Shown piece by piece: positions 10,087 to 20,562 of a DNA stretch of 64,000 bases (the stretch's first letter is position 1; each line of letters begins with the position of its first letter). This DNA comes from Gonocerus acuteangulatus. Taxonomy: Eukaryota > Arthropoda > Insecta > Hemiptera > Coreidae. The stretch lies in assembly GCA_946811695.1 (NCBI GenBank), contig OX328126.1:89600785-89664784 (forward strand), in the 5' to 3' direction. Both the position numbers and the translations under genes were made by a program. Under the pieces are notes generated by a model. That model was not told where the DNA came from. It searched no databases and worked only from the letters and a program-made list of their open reading frames with translations.

Positions 10087-10515
10087 TCATGGGCGTATAT
10101 AGAAAATAATTTCGGAGGGGGCGGGGAAAATTTCGGGGGGGGGGGGGGGGCTGAGACCATTTCCGGGGTATGGAATACTAACAATTTAGAACTTGGAATA
10201 GTTTTTACCAACTAAAACGCTATTGCACATAAAATAAAATATTTTTATGAACAAAGTATCTCATTTAATTTATTTTTAAGGGTTTATGGCACATTTTTGC
10301 CGATCAAATCCAAATTTCGGGGGGGGGGGCTGAGACCATTTCCGGGGTATGGAATACTAACAATTTAGAACTTGGAATAGTTTTAACCAACTAAAACGCT
10401 ATTGCACACAAAATAAAATATTTTTATGAACAAAGTATCTCATTTAATTTATTTTTGAGGGTTTATGGCACATTCTTGCCGATCAAATCCAAATTTCGGG
10501 GGGGGGGGCTGCAGC
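10087..10515 (-). mobile_element. CATGGGCG MITE-E, internally duplicated copy
   Basis: Starts CATGGGCGTATATAGAAAAT, the right end of the MITE-E seen at 15846-16122, here in reverse orientation. A ~176-base internal segment (CTGAGACCATTTCCGGGGTA to the poly-G tract) occurs twice in tandem (10151-10325 and 10330-10512). Poly-G tracts of 9-14 bases mark each junction. The far end stops at GGGCTGCAGCCC without the outer CATGGGCG. Confidence 0.7.
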
Positions 10516-10782
10516 CCGCTCAGGATCATTTTTTAACACAATCAAGTGGAAACACACAAACAACCACAAATATGTTTGTACATATGCCTTGTTGTATTTT
10601 TGAACGATGAGGTTTTTCCACAAATAATAAAACGTGAAAATTTCTTGTTTGCACTTTAGGACTGGGTCTTCAGTTATAGATCATAAGCGTGTTTTCCTCA
10701 CTATAAGTTGTGAGAAAACACGACAAATGAATAGGGCTGTACGTATAAAATAAAGCCCACCTTTTAAAGAAGCCGGATTTAG
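10516..10782. other. Spacer, no gene seen
   Basis: A short inverted repeat (GTGTTTTCCTCAC / TGAGAAAACAC, 10690-10721) is the only structure noticed. Confidence 0.5.
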
Positions 10783-10790
10783 CGCCAGAG

Positions 10791-11738
10791 CAGAGATGGG
10801 CATAATTTTATTTATTAATAAAAATACCAATTTATTCATACTTCATATATTTGTGAATACGAATATAAATAAATTCGTATTCATAAGTGTGAATTCGAAT
10901 TTATTTTATTCACATATATTAAATATAAAAATACAAATACAATTTTATTCGCAAATTTTTCTGCGAATAATAATAAATTCACAGAAAAAATTGTAAATAA
11001 TCACAAAAAATGTGAATATTTACAAAAAATCAAGTGATTACAAAAAAAATCACATTAAAATATACGAATAAAAATTTTATTCAAAATAAAATTCGCAAAT
11101 AAATTATTAATTTATTCGTATTAAGATGATACTACTTATTATTAAGTTATTAAAGGTGATTTTTTTTTTTATGGAGGTACAGATGACAAACTGTGTCCCT
11201 GCAGCATGGCTGGTGGTCCCGCGGTGGACTCGGGGTAAACAAAAAATCTAGGCGCTAAAAACCTAGACGTTAAACGCCTTAAAAAAAAAATAGAATAAAA
11301 AAAATCACCTTCAATAACTCTCGTAATATCATCTTAATACGAATAAATTCATGATTTATTTGCGAATTTTATTGTGAATAAATTTTTATTCACAAATTAT
11401 AATGTGAATAAATTTTTATTCCTATATTTTAATGTGATTTTTTTTGTAATCACTTCATTTTTTGTAAATATTCACATTTTTTGTGATTATTTACAATTTT
11501 TTTTTGTGAATTTATTTGTATTCGCAGAAAAATTTGAGAATAAAATTTTATTTGTATTTTTATATTTAATATATGTGAATAAAAATAAATTCGTATTCAC
11601 ATTTATGAATACGAATTTATTTATATTCGTATTCACAAATATATGAAGTACGAAGTTTATTTATATTCGTATTCACAAATATATGAAGTAGGAATAAATT
11701 CGTATTTTTATTTATAAATAAAATTATGCCCATCTCTG
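10791..11738. mobile_element. hAT-type foldback element with 8-bp target duplication
   Basis: Begins CAGAGATGGGCATAATTTT and ends in the inverted AAATTATGCCCATCTCTG. Flanked on both sides by CGCCAGAG (10783-10790 and 11739-11746), a perfect 8-bp duplication typical of hAT. Long AT-rich arms (~10791-11155 and ~11300-11738) made of GAATAAATT-type units are complementary. The centre (11170-11270) holds a short GC-richer segment. No transposase. Confidence 0.85.
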
Positions 11739-11746
11739 CGCCAGAG

Positions 11747-12185
11747 AATATTTGTGGCTTATAAACTTGTACCGGTGGTCTCATAAATCACAAAGGAAGA
11801 AAATATTTAAACAACCAAATCTCAAATACAGCCGTAGAAAGCGGAGTACTGAATGGATAACTCACCTGAAATAGAAAACCAGATCCAATCAGATATAATA
11901 TCATTGAAATACCATAAAATAAAGGATACGAAAAAATATACATTTACAGAGAATTTATAACACAAATAATGAGTATTATATTCCTAATTAACGGCAATAT
12001 TTGTTTCTAATTAAAAGAGATTGGCAATAATTAATTTTACCGAAGAACGGAATAAATGTCATTCAGAGGTGAATAAGTCTTCTGGTATCGACTGTATAAT
12101 AATTGATTTCAATAAATATTTTTAGCCTCTAAAGACGGTTTTAAGAGAAATGCACAGCACCAAAAACGATCAGTAAATCGAAAAA
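11747..12185. other. Spacer, no gene seen
   Basis: Unrecognised AT-rich sequence with no long frame. Confidence 0.5.
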
Positions 12186-12186
12186 G

Positions 12187-12770
12187 TCCGACTCGCAGGA
12201 ACTGCGTCATCTTAGCGCGGTTCCGTTCTTATCTCTAGTGTTATTAGTAAAGGAATGGAAGCAGTTATTGGTGGGGTTTGATCTTTCGTCAAAACATAAT
12301 ATAAAATCGAATGGGAAATAGATTTACAACAGGAAACTGACAATATCATAAGCGACTCTCCTAACCTTCTTAACGTTCGCTCTTGGAAATACTATAATAC
12401 TCTTTCACAGTTTCTTACCTTCTTTTAGTGAAAAACTCATTTTAAAATAAGCAACAACCAATTAAAATGTTGAGTAAACAGATACAAAACCCCGTTCAAA
12501 ATAGCAAACCTAACACTTTCGAAGTTTTAAACACTCATTTCTTCCTTTGACATACCCCTATCGAGTACTGTATCAGAACGATTTTTGTAGGGAATTTAGA
12601 AAGCTTCTGTATAGTCGCCTACCACTTATCACGATTTTTCAACTGTTTTCGAGGTATTTTCGAATTATTTTTATCAACTTCTCTCGAATACGGTTACAAA
12701 TATCACCGTTCGTTTTGTCATCGGGATCTCCAGAGTCTCCTACATATCACATTTCTACCAGGAGCTAAAT
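12187..12770 (+). mobile_element. HINE-B, 5' part
   Basis: Starts GTCCGACTCGCAGGAACTGC followed by TCATCTTAGCGCGGTTCCG, the 5' terminus with the subterminal TAGCGCGGTTCC that is inverted at the family's 3' end. The body continues with the shared 'tttttgtag.gaatttag.aagc' segment (~12583-12605). It stops near 12770 where a LINE tail begins, so the TA array and 3' hairpin are missing. Confidence 0.75.
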
Positions 12771-12799
12771 TGGCTATTCCCTCTTTATCGTCGACAGTA

Positions 12800-13074
12800 C
12801 TTCCTCGGCTCAGTCCTTTAGCAAGTAATTCAATCCCGAAGACCTATTTTTCAATTCCTTACATTTAAATCCTCTGTTCAGTCCGGTAACACCCGATCTC
12901 GTCCTTCCGATCTTTATATTCCTTCCCACCGTACTGCATTATTAGAAAATCACCCGTGCCACCTCGCTATGGAATTCCTTACCTCTGTCCGTCCGCCATT
13001 CTACCAACCTAGAAGCTTTTAAATCCCGATTCTTCCAACACTTTTCATCCCTGCAAGATTTACCCAATCCCTAA
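12800..13074 (+). pseudogene. LINE ORF2 C-terminus (CR1/jockey-like), frameshifted
   Basis: Two frames give adjacent pieces of a typical LINE C-terminus: SRPSDLYIPSHRTALLENHP (~12896-12955), then, after a frameshift near 12960, LWNSLPLSVRHSTNLEAFKS and SRFFQHFSSLQDLPNP followed by a stop (13072). The 'R.WNSLP...S...F' motif is the usual end of many CR1/jockey-group polyproteins. The RT core is absent. Exact clade is not decided. Confidence 0.75.
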
Positions 13075-13660
13075 TTTATATACAAGCTATAGTATTTAAT
13101 TGTATATATTAACTTGATTTCACTATTTTGTAAATTCAAAATTATTCCTAATGAACAATTTTCATTTAATTTCATTTGTAAAGGTCAGAACAGAAATAGT
13201 TAATTGCCTCAATTTCGTGAAAAACTAATGTAAAAATTGTATTGCGTCCCTTTTTTCTATCAATTTTTTTTTCTGTAAGTATCTGAACATAATTTATTGC
13301 AACTAAAAATAATAGCGTATCATTTTCTGCAATTAATTTCGAAAAATAAAACATAAGGACTACCCTAACATAATGACCACAATTACTGGTCATAACAAGG
13401 AAAGTTATAGCTATCGACCCACGGTCATAAATGAGTTGTATTTATTTCTGACCTAATATCGCTCATAATTTTATTTGTATAAGTAATGTTCCTTTTTTGT
13501 ATTATTTTAGTTGCTTACACAAAGGATGGCAAATGAAGGTCAGAAGGGTAGTTACAAATCTTTTCTTGAGTGCAATATATTTCAATTAGTTAGTTTTTTT
13601 ATGGTTGTTAATTATTCCTAATGAGCGTTTTCCTTGTTTTAAGAGGCAAATTGCAATTAA
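13075..13660. other. AT-rich spacer, no gene seen
   Basis: May include the 3' UTR of the LINE tail just upstream; no poly(A) end or TSD was found. Nothing else recognised. Confidence 0.4.
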
Positions 13661-13712
13661 GAAAGCATTCAGCTGGCGTCCCACAGGGTGGCGTAATGAG
13701 CCCATAAATTTC
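13661..13712 (+). pseudogene. Tiny LINE reverse-transcriptase remnant
   Basis: The frame through 13655-13711 reads GKLQLRKHSAGVPQGGVMSP and then a stop. GVPQGGV.SP is the RT motif just before the YADD block in jockey/CR1-type LINEs. Nothing recognisable survives on either side, so this is a short relic and could be coincidence. Confidence 0.45.
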
Positions 13713-14169
13713 TTCTTTATTACTTATAAGAGTCTAAAAATTACATTCAACCGAAGATAATTTAAGGGTTAAAATTGTTAGTAAAACATTGCTCGTGTTT
13801 GGCATGTTTTCTCAAGGAACAGAATTTTACCCTTTGAAACACAGTTTTTTTTTGTTTTTTTTTTTTAGCGAAATTCACCCCTAGAATATTGTGACGGTCA
13901 TAATTTAGCGCTTATTGGACTATTGCTACACTTCTTATTGGGAATTTGATTCGGGTAATCGACTCAATCCACATTGAATGCGATAACATTGATCAAAACG
14001 GATTTACAATTTTCTTTTAATTGTCAAAATTGAGGAAGACGTTAACTTTATTTTTGGTTTGTTTGATTTGTTTTTTTAGGGATAAAACTGTTATCTAGTT
14101 TCACGAAATCTTACAGCTGAAACATTATTATATTATGTCACATTTTCGTTATCTTATTTTATTTTTATT
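13713..14169. other. AT-rich spacer, no gene seen
   Basis: Poly-T at 13847-13866. No recognised family. Confidence 0.5.
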
Positions 14170-14325
14170 GGGTCGTGGGTTCGATTCCCACTAGGGGTGG
14201 TGACTTTTCTTTAGAAAAAAGAAAAGGCATCAGCCCTATCCTGGCTAGAAGAGGGTGGTAACCTATTGATAACCCGTCCAAAAATTCGTGGTTAATAATA
14301 AATGGACGTTAAAATTTAAAAAAAA
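14170..14325 (+). mobile_element. SINE-A, 5'-truncated
   Basis: Begins in the tRNA-like head at GGTCGTGGGTTCGATTCCC (B box), then the body AAAAGGCATCAGCCCTATCC and TAACCCGTCCAAAAATTCG, ending AATGGACGTTAAAATTT plus A-tract. Matches 18682-18892 but lacks the A-box half. Confidence 0.85.
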
Positions 14326-14429
14326 ATTGATTTTATTTTATTAATTTATACAATACAATTATCATATCGCACTAGTATTTCTAAAGTGAGACAACTTAAA
14401 AATCGGTTTGTTTTCGTTATGGCTATGAA

Positions 14430-15236
14430 GGACATGGTATATATCTCTTTATCAACCATCAAAACTATACGGACATGGTATATATCCCTTTATCAACCAT
14501 CAAAACTGTACGGACATGGTATATATCCCTTTATCAACCATCAAAACGGTACGGACATTATATATATCTTTATCAACCATCAAAACTATACGGACGTGGT
14601 ATATATCTCTTTATCAACCATCAAAACTGTACGGACATGGTATATATCTCTTTATCAACCATCAAAACTGTACGGACATTATATATATCTTTATCAACCA
14701 TCAAAACTATACGGACGTGGTATATATCTCTTTATCAACCATCAAAACTATACGGACATGGTATGTATCTCTTTATCAACCATCAAAACTGTACGGACAT
14801 GGTATATATCTCTTTATCTACCATCAAAACTGTATGGACATGGTATATATCTCTTTATCAACTATCAAAACTGTACGGACATTATATATATCTTTATCAA
14901 CCATCAAAACTATACGGACATGGTATATATCCCTTTATCAACCATCAAAACTGTACGGACATGGTATATATCCCTTTATCAACCATCAAAACTGTACGGG
15001 CATTATATATATCTTTATCAACCATCAAAACTATACGGACGTGGTATATATCTCTTTATCAACCATCAAAACTATACGGACATGGTATGTATCTCTTTAT
15101 CAACCATCAAAACTGTACGGACATGGTATGTATCTCTTTATCAACCATCAAAACTGTACGGACATGGTATATATCTCTTTATCTACCATCAAAACTGTAT
15201 GGACATGGTATATATCTCTTTATCAACTATCAAAAC
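14430..15236 (+). repeat. 41-bp tandem satellite with higher-order structure
   Basis: About 20 copies of a unit such as CATGGTATATATCTCTTTAT followed by CAACCATCAAAACTGTACGGA. Most units are 41 bp and some are 39 bp (CATTATATATATCTTT...). A block of 7-8 units beginning at 14676 recurs at ~14999, a higher-order period of ~323 bp. Because 41 is not a multiple of three and the unit lacks stops, all three forward frames stay open for 266-306 codons; these are not taken as genes. Confidence 0.95.
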
Positions 15237-15240
15237 TGGT

Positions 15241-15837
15241 TCAGAGCTTGTACACCAGAGGGCACTTGTTCACTCTTTCTGTCTTAATGCTATTCCCTCT
15301 ACATAGGCAAGAGTGACACATTTTCAGTTGAGTTTTACTTTGAGTTGTGTCTCTTTAGAAATACTAGTGCATTATATACTTCGAATTATTCAATTTCAAT
15401 TACACTCATATACAGTTACATTAATCGATATATATATATATTACATATATAAATCCAATCATACAAGTAATGAAACTTATAAAAAAAATAAAAAATAGTA
15501 TAAATAAAAACTAAAACAAAACAATACAAAGTAAGAGGATCCTAGAGAAAATTAAAACTTCTAATTATGACATATATAATTAAAATTAATATATTTTTTT
15601 TCTTGCTTAACGTCTGTTTAACCTTTATTTTTAATGGCTAACGTTTTTATTTTCTGATGTATTCAATAGTTTATAAGTCACACTTAGATTATTTGTTATG
15701 TTTTGCTTTTTGTATACTTCTTTTCTTATAATCATATAAATGGCGAGTCACTTTCATAGCAGATGCTCAGAAATAAATAAATAAAAAAAAAATAATAATT
15801 AATATTATACCGAAACCCGATCGTGTACATGTTATAA
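15241..15837. other. AT-rich spacer, no gene seen
   Basis: Short TA run near 15426-15440 and A/AAT runs near 15776-15800. No recognised family. Confidence 0.5.
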
Positions 15838-15845
15838 AATTATTT

Positions 15846-16122
15846 CATGGGCGTATATAAGGGGGGGGGCTGAGGGGGCTGCGCCCCCCCCCCCCAAATT
15901 TTGAGTTGATGGGTAAAAATGTGTCATATTACCCCTAAAAAATAAATTAAATAAGATCACTTTGTTCATAAAAATATTTTATTTTGGGTGTAATAGCGTT
16001 TTAGTTGTTTACAACTATTCCAAGTTCTAAATTGTTAGTATTCCATACCCCGGACATGGTCTCAGCCCCCCCCCCGAAATTTTCCCAGCCCCTCCCGAAA
16101 TTATTTTCTATGTACGCCCATG
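15846..16122 (+). mobile_element. CATGGGCG MITE-E with 8-bp target duplication
   Basis: Begins CATGGGCGTATATAAGGGGG and ends CTATGTACGCCCATG. Flanks are AATTATTT on both sides (15838-15845, 16123-16130). Poly-G and poly-C tracts lie next to each end. A second copy at 49747-50002 also has an 8-bp duplication (TACAGAAG/TACAGAAC). An 8-bp duplication fits hAT or P superfamilies; the terminus alone does not decide. No coding capacity. Confidence 0.85.
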
Positions 16123-16130
16123 AATTATTT

Positions 16131-16669
16131 AGTTATTAAATATAAAAAATGTCTGCTCTAAACGTTATAGAAGCCATAAATAAGAAAGACTACTTAAATT
16201 CTAGAGGGTTATCTCTGACGAAGGTTATCTGTTTGACAACATGAGTATAGGAGTGACGTAGGTAGATAGAGACACGACATCATCCATAAAACGGCGGGAA
16301 ATGGCTGTCAAATCAGCTGATTATCGGTAGCCTTTATCAGCTGATATTAGTCACCGCTACTCAATCACCGCTTCCCAGTCACTGCTACCTCTTAGCCTAA
16401 TCACTGCATTAGTCTAATTGGACTATCGAATAGGAACTGTTACCCCTGTGGATCATTTCCTAATCTCGTTGGAGGAGTATTATGAAAGTTTTTATACGTG
16501 CATTAAGTACACATAAAGGGTTAAATCTTAATCTTTTCAAAATAATAAACAAACCCGTTAACTTTCTTCTGCTAACGGTCGAACGCTAATGGTGTCTTGT
16601 CTTCACAACAACTTCTTTCTCATCCTTGTACAATTTTTTTAAGTTGGAATAAAATTCATTCCAGTATAT
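16131..16669. other. Low-repeat segment, no gene recognised
   Basis: Contains a mixed-composition stretch (16230-16470) with two TCAGCTGAT sites (16312, 16337) and CACCGCT..TCACCGCTTCCC repeats, unlike the AT-rich spacers. No frame or repeat family recognised. Confidence 0.35.
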
Positions 16670-16674
16670 GTGTA

Positions 16675-16729
<55 letters not shown>

Positions 16730-16781
16730 TTGTAGATGACCCAAAATATCTAAATTCTTTTTTATCTTAGGGGGCATGGGG

Positions 16782-16843
<62 letters not shown>

Positions 16844-16845
16844 AG
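16670..16845. repeat. Two (TA)n arrays around a PLE-related fragment
   Basis: TA arrays 16680-16727 and 16784-16841 enclose CTTGTAGATGACCCAAAATA...TCTTAGGGGGCATGGGGTC, which is the complement of the outer part of palindrome A (~3755-3805). Only one arm is present here. Confidence 0.75.
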
Positions 16846-17085
16846 GGTGGCTCAGATAAGCGGGCCTCAAGAGAAATAACTACTTCACGGTTGGAAGATA
16901 TCAAAATATTTCAAATTGCCAAAATTGCAGTTCTTGCCTAGAACGATAAAATTGTGCCCTCGGAAATAAGAAAATATCTTATCTAAGGGCTCAAAAAGAC
17001 CTTTTAAGGGAAAGCTTCCCTCTTTACCCATATATTGCATGACATTTTAACCTCGCGATGAATGTGAGTCGACAAACCAGTAAGG

Positions 17086-17144
<59 letters not shown>

Positions 17145-17389
17145 TATGTTTGCTGGTAAACATTGAGCTAACTAAAGGCTGGTTATGTCTAAGCTGGAAG
17201 GTACACCAAATCCAACCATTGAACGGCGTCACTAGAAGTAACGTATTCTTTATCTCTAAGCTAATCCTGCCTCCCATATATATTTGTGTGTGTGTGTATT
17301 CGGTGTCGCAGACCATATCTAAGCCTACTCAATCTAAAATTCATATTACTTGTACCTGCAAAGGGAACAAGTAATAAAATTATGCGTCT
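16846..17389. other. Spacer with (TA)n at 17089-17141, no gene seen
   Basis: The TA array has about 26 units; a short (TG)n lies at 17286-17298. No recognised family or coding frame. Confidence 0.6.
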
Positions 17390-17480
17390 AGAGCATGATA
17401 GTGAGTACTGACAGCACTATTTTCCTAGTGTGCCGTGCAGGCAAGAATCAGATACCTCCACAATATCTGCCTCTTAACCT
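17390..17480 (+). mobile_element. SINE-B, 3' part only
   Basis: GAGCATGATAGTGAGTACTG, CCTAGTGTGCCGTGCAGG and AATCAGATACCTCCACAATA match the body of 5708-6022. The tRNA-like head is absent. Confidence 0.75.
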
Positions 17481-17969
17481 CATGATGTTACGATTGAACC
17501 TGACAGATCAGTAACTTCGGAATGTTCCAAAAGTTAGTTACAGTTAGTTATGGAGGAAGTGTTGAGGTTATCCCTAGAGACTGACCTAGGTAGAGTTCAA
17601 TAGTCTGTCTGCCTCATTGCTTCGACGATTAATCTTGTAAAGAGCAACAACAGTACCGAGGACAATCATCGGGAGAAGATTCGTTCAAAGGGAACGAGGA
17701 GACCGCAATCCAACTCGTCATTCTGTCATTAATGTCGCCTAGTATCAATACACTCCATCAGATTTTGATACTTCTCAGATTCCTTGACGTCTAATCTGAA
17801 AAATACTCACTATATAAAGGCTTGGATATATTTTAGTTAGCTAATAATTACTTTACTGAGTAAATTAGACTGTTTGAAATTGAATTTAACGGATTTTACT
17901 AGTTTTTAAAAGGTGTTATTGTCGTTTAGCGAAATTCGGCGCGAGTATAGTAAGGATTCGGTTTCACTA
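17481..17969. other. Spacer, no gene seen
   Basis: Mixed composition with no long frame and no recognised repeat. Confidence 0.45.
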
Positions 17970-18218
17970 TCCATGGGCGTATATATGGGGGTGGGGGCTG
18001 AAGGGTCCCCTCCGCCAAAAGTTTGTTTTGGTGAGAAGAAACATAAAAAAATGCGCAAAATGTGTTTAACATTTACCCTACTAGGTTTACTAGGTGTCCA
18101 GAGAATCTCAAAAGTCACCATTTTACACTAAAATTTTAAAAATATTCCTTACCCCTCAAATCTCCCGGAGCTTCCAGCCCCCCCCCCTCCGAAATTATGT
18201 CCTATATTCGCTCCTGAG
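17970..18218 (+). mobile_element. Diverged CATGGGCG-type MITE
   Basis: Starts CCATGGGCGTATATATGGGG with a G-rich tract and ends with a C-rich tract and CCGAAATTATGTCCTATATT, like MITE-E, but the interior is unrelated to 15846-16122 and no target duplication could be read. Probably a sister subfamily. Confidence 0.5.
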
Positions 18219-18667
18219 GCCTACTAAAGAACGCAATCGTTAGTCGTCGGAGCTGCTCAGATTTAGGCTTTTCACGAGCCGTTTGAATATTACATTCCAA
18301 TGTTGACAATGCAAGTATCCTATCCACAAGTCTTTTAATAAGGCAGTCGTTTTTATGTTTCAGAAATCACTTTTCTGAAGGTACAACTTTATTTTATAAT
18401 TTTTGATCGTATCAAATCGGCCTGACCACCAAATCCTCTGGAAGACATTCGAACGAAATTGTTTTAAAATGTGAAGGGTATCACAGAAAGAAGTTAAATT
18501 ACAGAATAGAAGAAAACGTTATAGGGGACGTTTTAATTTTTTTCATAAATTCTTGTAATAAAGATAAAAAAATGGTCCTTCATTTTTTAAATGTATTGAG
18601 TCTTTAGTAGGTAAATCGAATTTTTGGCACATTTAAAAACTATTCCGGCACATAAACACTCCTCGAT
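18219..18667. other. Spacer, no gene seen
   Basis: AT-rich sequence with no recognised family. Confidence 0.45.
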
Positions 18668-18681
18668 ATAATTTTCTATTA

Positions 18682-18892
18682 TTTGGAGACCCGGTAGCCG
18701 TGAGGGTTAAGGCGTGAGCTCTTAACACTCCGTGCCAAAGGTCGTGGGTTCGATTCCCACTAGGGGCGGTGGCTTTTCTTTCGAAAAAAGAAAAGGCATC
18801 ACCCCTATCCTGGCTAGAAAAGGGTGGTAACCTATAGATAACCCGTCCTAAAATTCGTAGTTAATAATAAATGGACGTTAAAATTTAAATAA
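18682..18892 (+). mobile_element. SINE-A, full length with 14-bp target duplication
   Basis: tRNA-derived head with A-box-like GGTAGCCGTGAGG and B box GGGTTCGATTCCC, then the body AAAAGGCATCACCCCTATCC, AAAAGGGTGGTAACC and the tail AATGGACGTTAAAATTT. Flanked by ATAATTTTCTATTA on both sides (18668-18681, 18893-18906), the mark of LINE-driven insertion. Other copies at 14170, 35211 and 45614. Confidence 0.9.
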
Positions 18893-18960
18893 ATAATTTT
18901 CTATTAGTTAGGGAAGTATTGAAGCTCATAGAAAATGAAAGGTTAAAAATAGTTGCAAGG

Positions 18961-19121
18961 TAATTTTTTTTTTATGGCGTATCGACATCCTGGCCATTAG
19001 CGCCGACATCCAGGATGCAGCGAGGAATTTTCTCAACGAGCCGTGAGATGAGAAAATTCCTGGGAATCGAACCCACCATCTCCCGCATGCGAATGTAAGG
19101 CGTTAGCCACGGGGAGACCCC
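18961..19121 (-). mobile_element. SINE-C, first of two serial insertions
   Basis: On the minus strand: tRNA-like head (GGTCTCCCCGTGGCTAACG; B box GGTGGGTTCGATTCCC), the body GAGAAAATTCCTCGCTGCAT, the tail GGCGCTAATGGCCAGGATGT ending in CGCCATAAAAA. Flanked by GCAAGGTA at 18955 and 19122. The same site received a second SINE-C (19131-19299). Confidence 0.85.
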
Positions 19122-19130
19122 GCAAGGTAG

Positions 19131-19299
19131 TTTTTTTTTTAACGGCGCATCGACAAATCTGGGCCATTAGCGCCGACATCCAGGGTGCAGCGAGGAATTT
19201 TCTCAACGAAAATTCCTGCCGCCGGTGGGGATCGATCCCACCATCTCCTGCTTATGAATCCAAGGTGCTAGCCACTAGACCACGGGAGACCCCCCCCCC
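19131..19299 (-). mobile_element. SINE-C, second serial insertion
   Basis: Same family as 18961-19121: poly-T 19131-19140 (the A-tail on minus), AACGGCGCATCGAC tail, GAGGAATTTTC body, and the tRNA-like head ending CCACTAGACCACGGGAGACC. Flanked by GCAAGGTAGT at 19122 and 19300. Poly-C at 19291-19299. Confidence 0.85.
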
Positions 19300-19310
19300 G
19301 CAAGGTAGTA

Positions 19311-19921
19311 TTACACCCCTTATTACAGGTCACCTCGCAAGTCAAGAAAATTACTCTTTATACTGGAGGTTCTGCAAACGGAAAAATTTTTTCTTCAAAT
19401 CCGAAGATAAAAAAGTGGATCCTTTAAGCCCCACCGCACCGCTCGGACCTAGAAAAAACTCCCCCCATATAGCAGAGAATCGTAGAAACTTGCCGACCAT
19501 TGAGAGAAGACTACGGAACTTTCGCCCATTGAGTAGATCCGACTTAGGACGGAATCACGTAGGCTACGGATCGCGAGCTCTACTTTCCGTTGCATCCTTA
19601 ACGGGAGGCCCAGATAGCTGTGGTCTTGAGTATGTAAAACCTTTCTCTTGATAGAACCATACGTCGGCCAGTATTGCATTAAACATATCTCTGGTGCATT
19701 CTTCTCGTGACGAAACCGCAGAAATAATTTACCGCGAAATAAGAGCTCTGGGATGATTGCATCGCTAAAAAAAGGCATATTCGGAAAGAACTCCGCCATT
19801 TTTTAATATCTTTAAACTCACGTCTTGCATGCTTGTTGAGAATAAACGCAATTCTATCAAAAACTCAACAACAAAAAAACGTGATAAAAGTACAGAAGCA
19901 ACAACTGCTGACAACAACGCA
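19311..19921. other. Low-repeat segment with overlapping short frames
   Basis: Near-average GC and no family seen elsewhere in the window. Plus-strand frame to 19651 and minus-strand frame 19449-19799 (MAEFFPNMPFFSDAIIPELL) overlap; neither shows a domain. Could be host intergenic or exonic DNA; nothing decides. Confidence 0.3.
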
Positions 19922-20040
19922 GTCTCCTCGTAGTCTAGTGGCGAACATCTTAGATTTTCATGCGGGAGATGGTAGGTTCGAGCCACACCGATGGCAGGAA
20001 TTTTAGTCAGTCCGTTGCACGGCGGTCCGTTTTCAACTAT
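19922..20040 (+). mobile_element. SINE-C, diverged 5' part
   Basis: GTCTCCTCGTAGTCTAGTGG (A-box region), GCGGGAGATGGTAGGTTCGA (B box), GATGGCAGGAATTTT, then it diverges. The tail shared by other SINE-C copies is not seen. Confidence 0.6.
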
Positions 20041-20562
20041 CATGGTACAAGAAATCAAAAAATTTAATTTTTATTTATAAAAAATTCTTGTTTAACTTTT
20101 TTTTCAGAGTATCCCAGAGAATTATTTATGAAGTATGAGGTTTTTTTTTTCTTTTTCTTTTTTTACTTTTTGACTAGTCGTTAAGCTACATAAAAGTACC
20201 AAAGATGGAATTTTTTTCACAGTGAGCCGAAAAAAAATCCATTGATCATACAAAAACGAGCAGACCAGACGTTTCCATATAACGTGTTACAATGGGGCCA
20301 AATGGCTAAAAATGTAGACGAATTTAATATATTTTGAATGGCAGATCCCATCGAACTTCCATAGGTTTCATTAAATTGAGACCCAAAAATAATTGGTTCA
20401 GATTCCCCAGGATATATTTCTTTCTGGTTTTTCGAGAACTTCTCCCATCCCATCCGCAATACCACTTGTGCTAATCGGGCGCTAAGACCGAATAAAAAAC
20501 TACCTTTTATTATTGTATTAATTATTTTTTGAGAAGGTATACATGATCAGGGGGTGGTCATA
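20041..20562. other. Spacer, no gene seen
   Basis: Poly-T tracts at 20097-20106 and 20143-20152. A minus frame at 20217-20465 has no recognisable domain. Confidence 0.45.

Noticed and set aside
9823..10211. Proline- and phenylalanine-rich frames
   Set aside because: Due to poly-A and poly-G tracts in a MITE and spacer.
14430..15236. CRISPR array
   Set aside because: Units are contiguous with no spacers, and the sequence is clearly eukaryotic.
14386..15316. Three overlapping frames of 266-306 codons as genes
   Set aside because: All come from one 41-bp satellite whose unit lacks stops; same peptide in each frame, no domain. Kept only as a finding.
19265..19799. Protein-coding gene on either strand
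   Set aside because: The plus frame starts inside a SINE and both strands are open at once with no domain; evidence is too thin.
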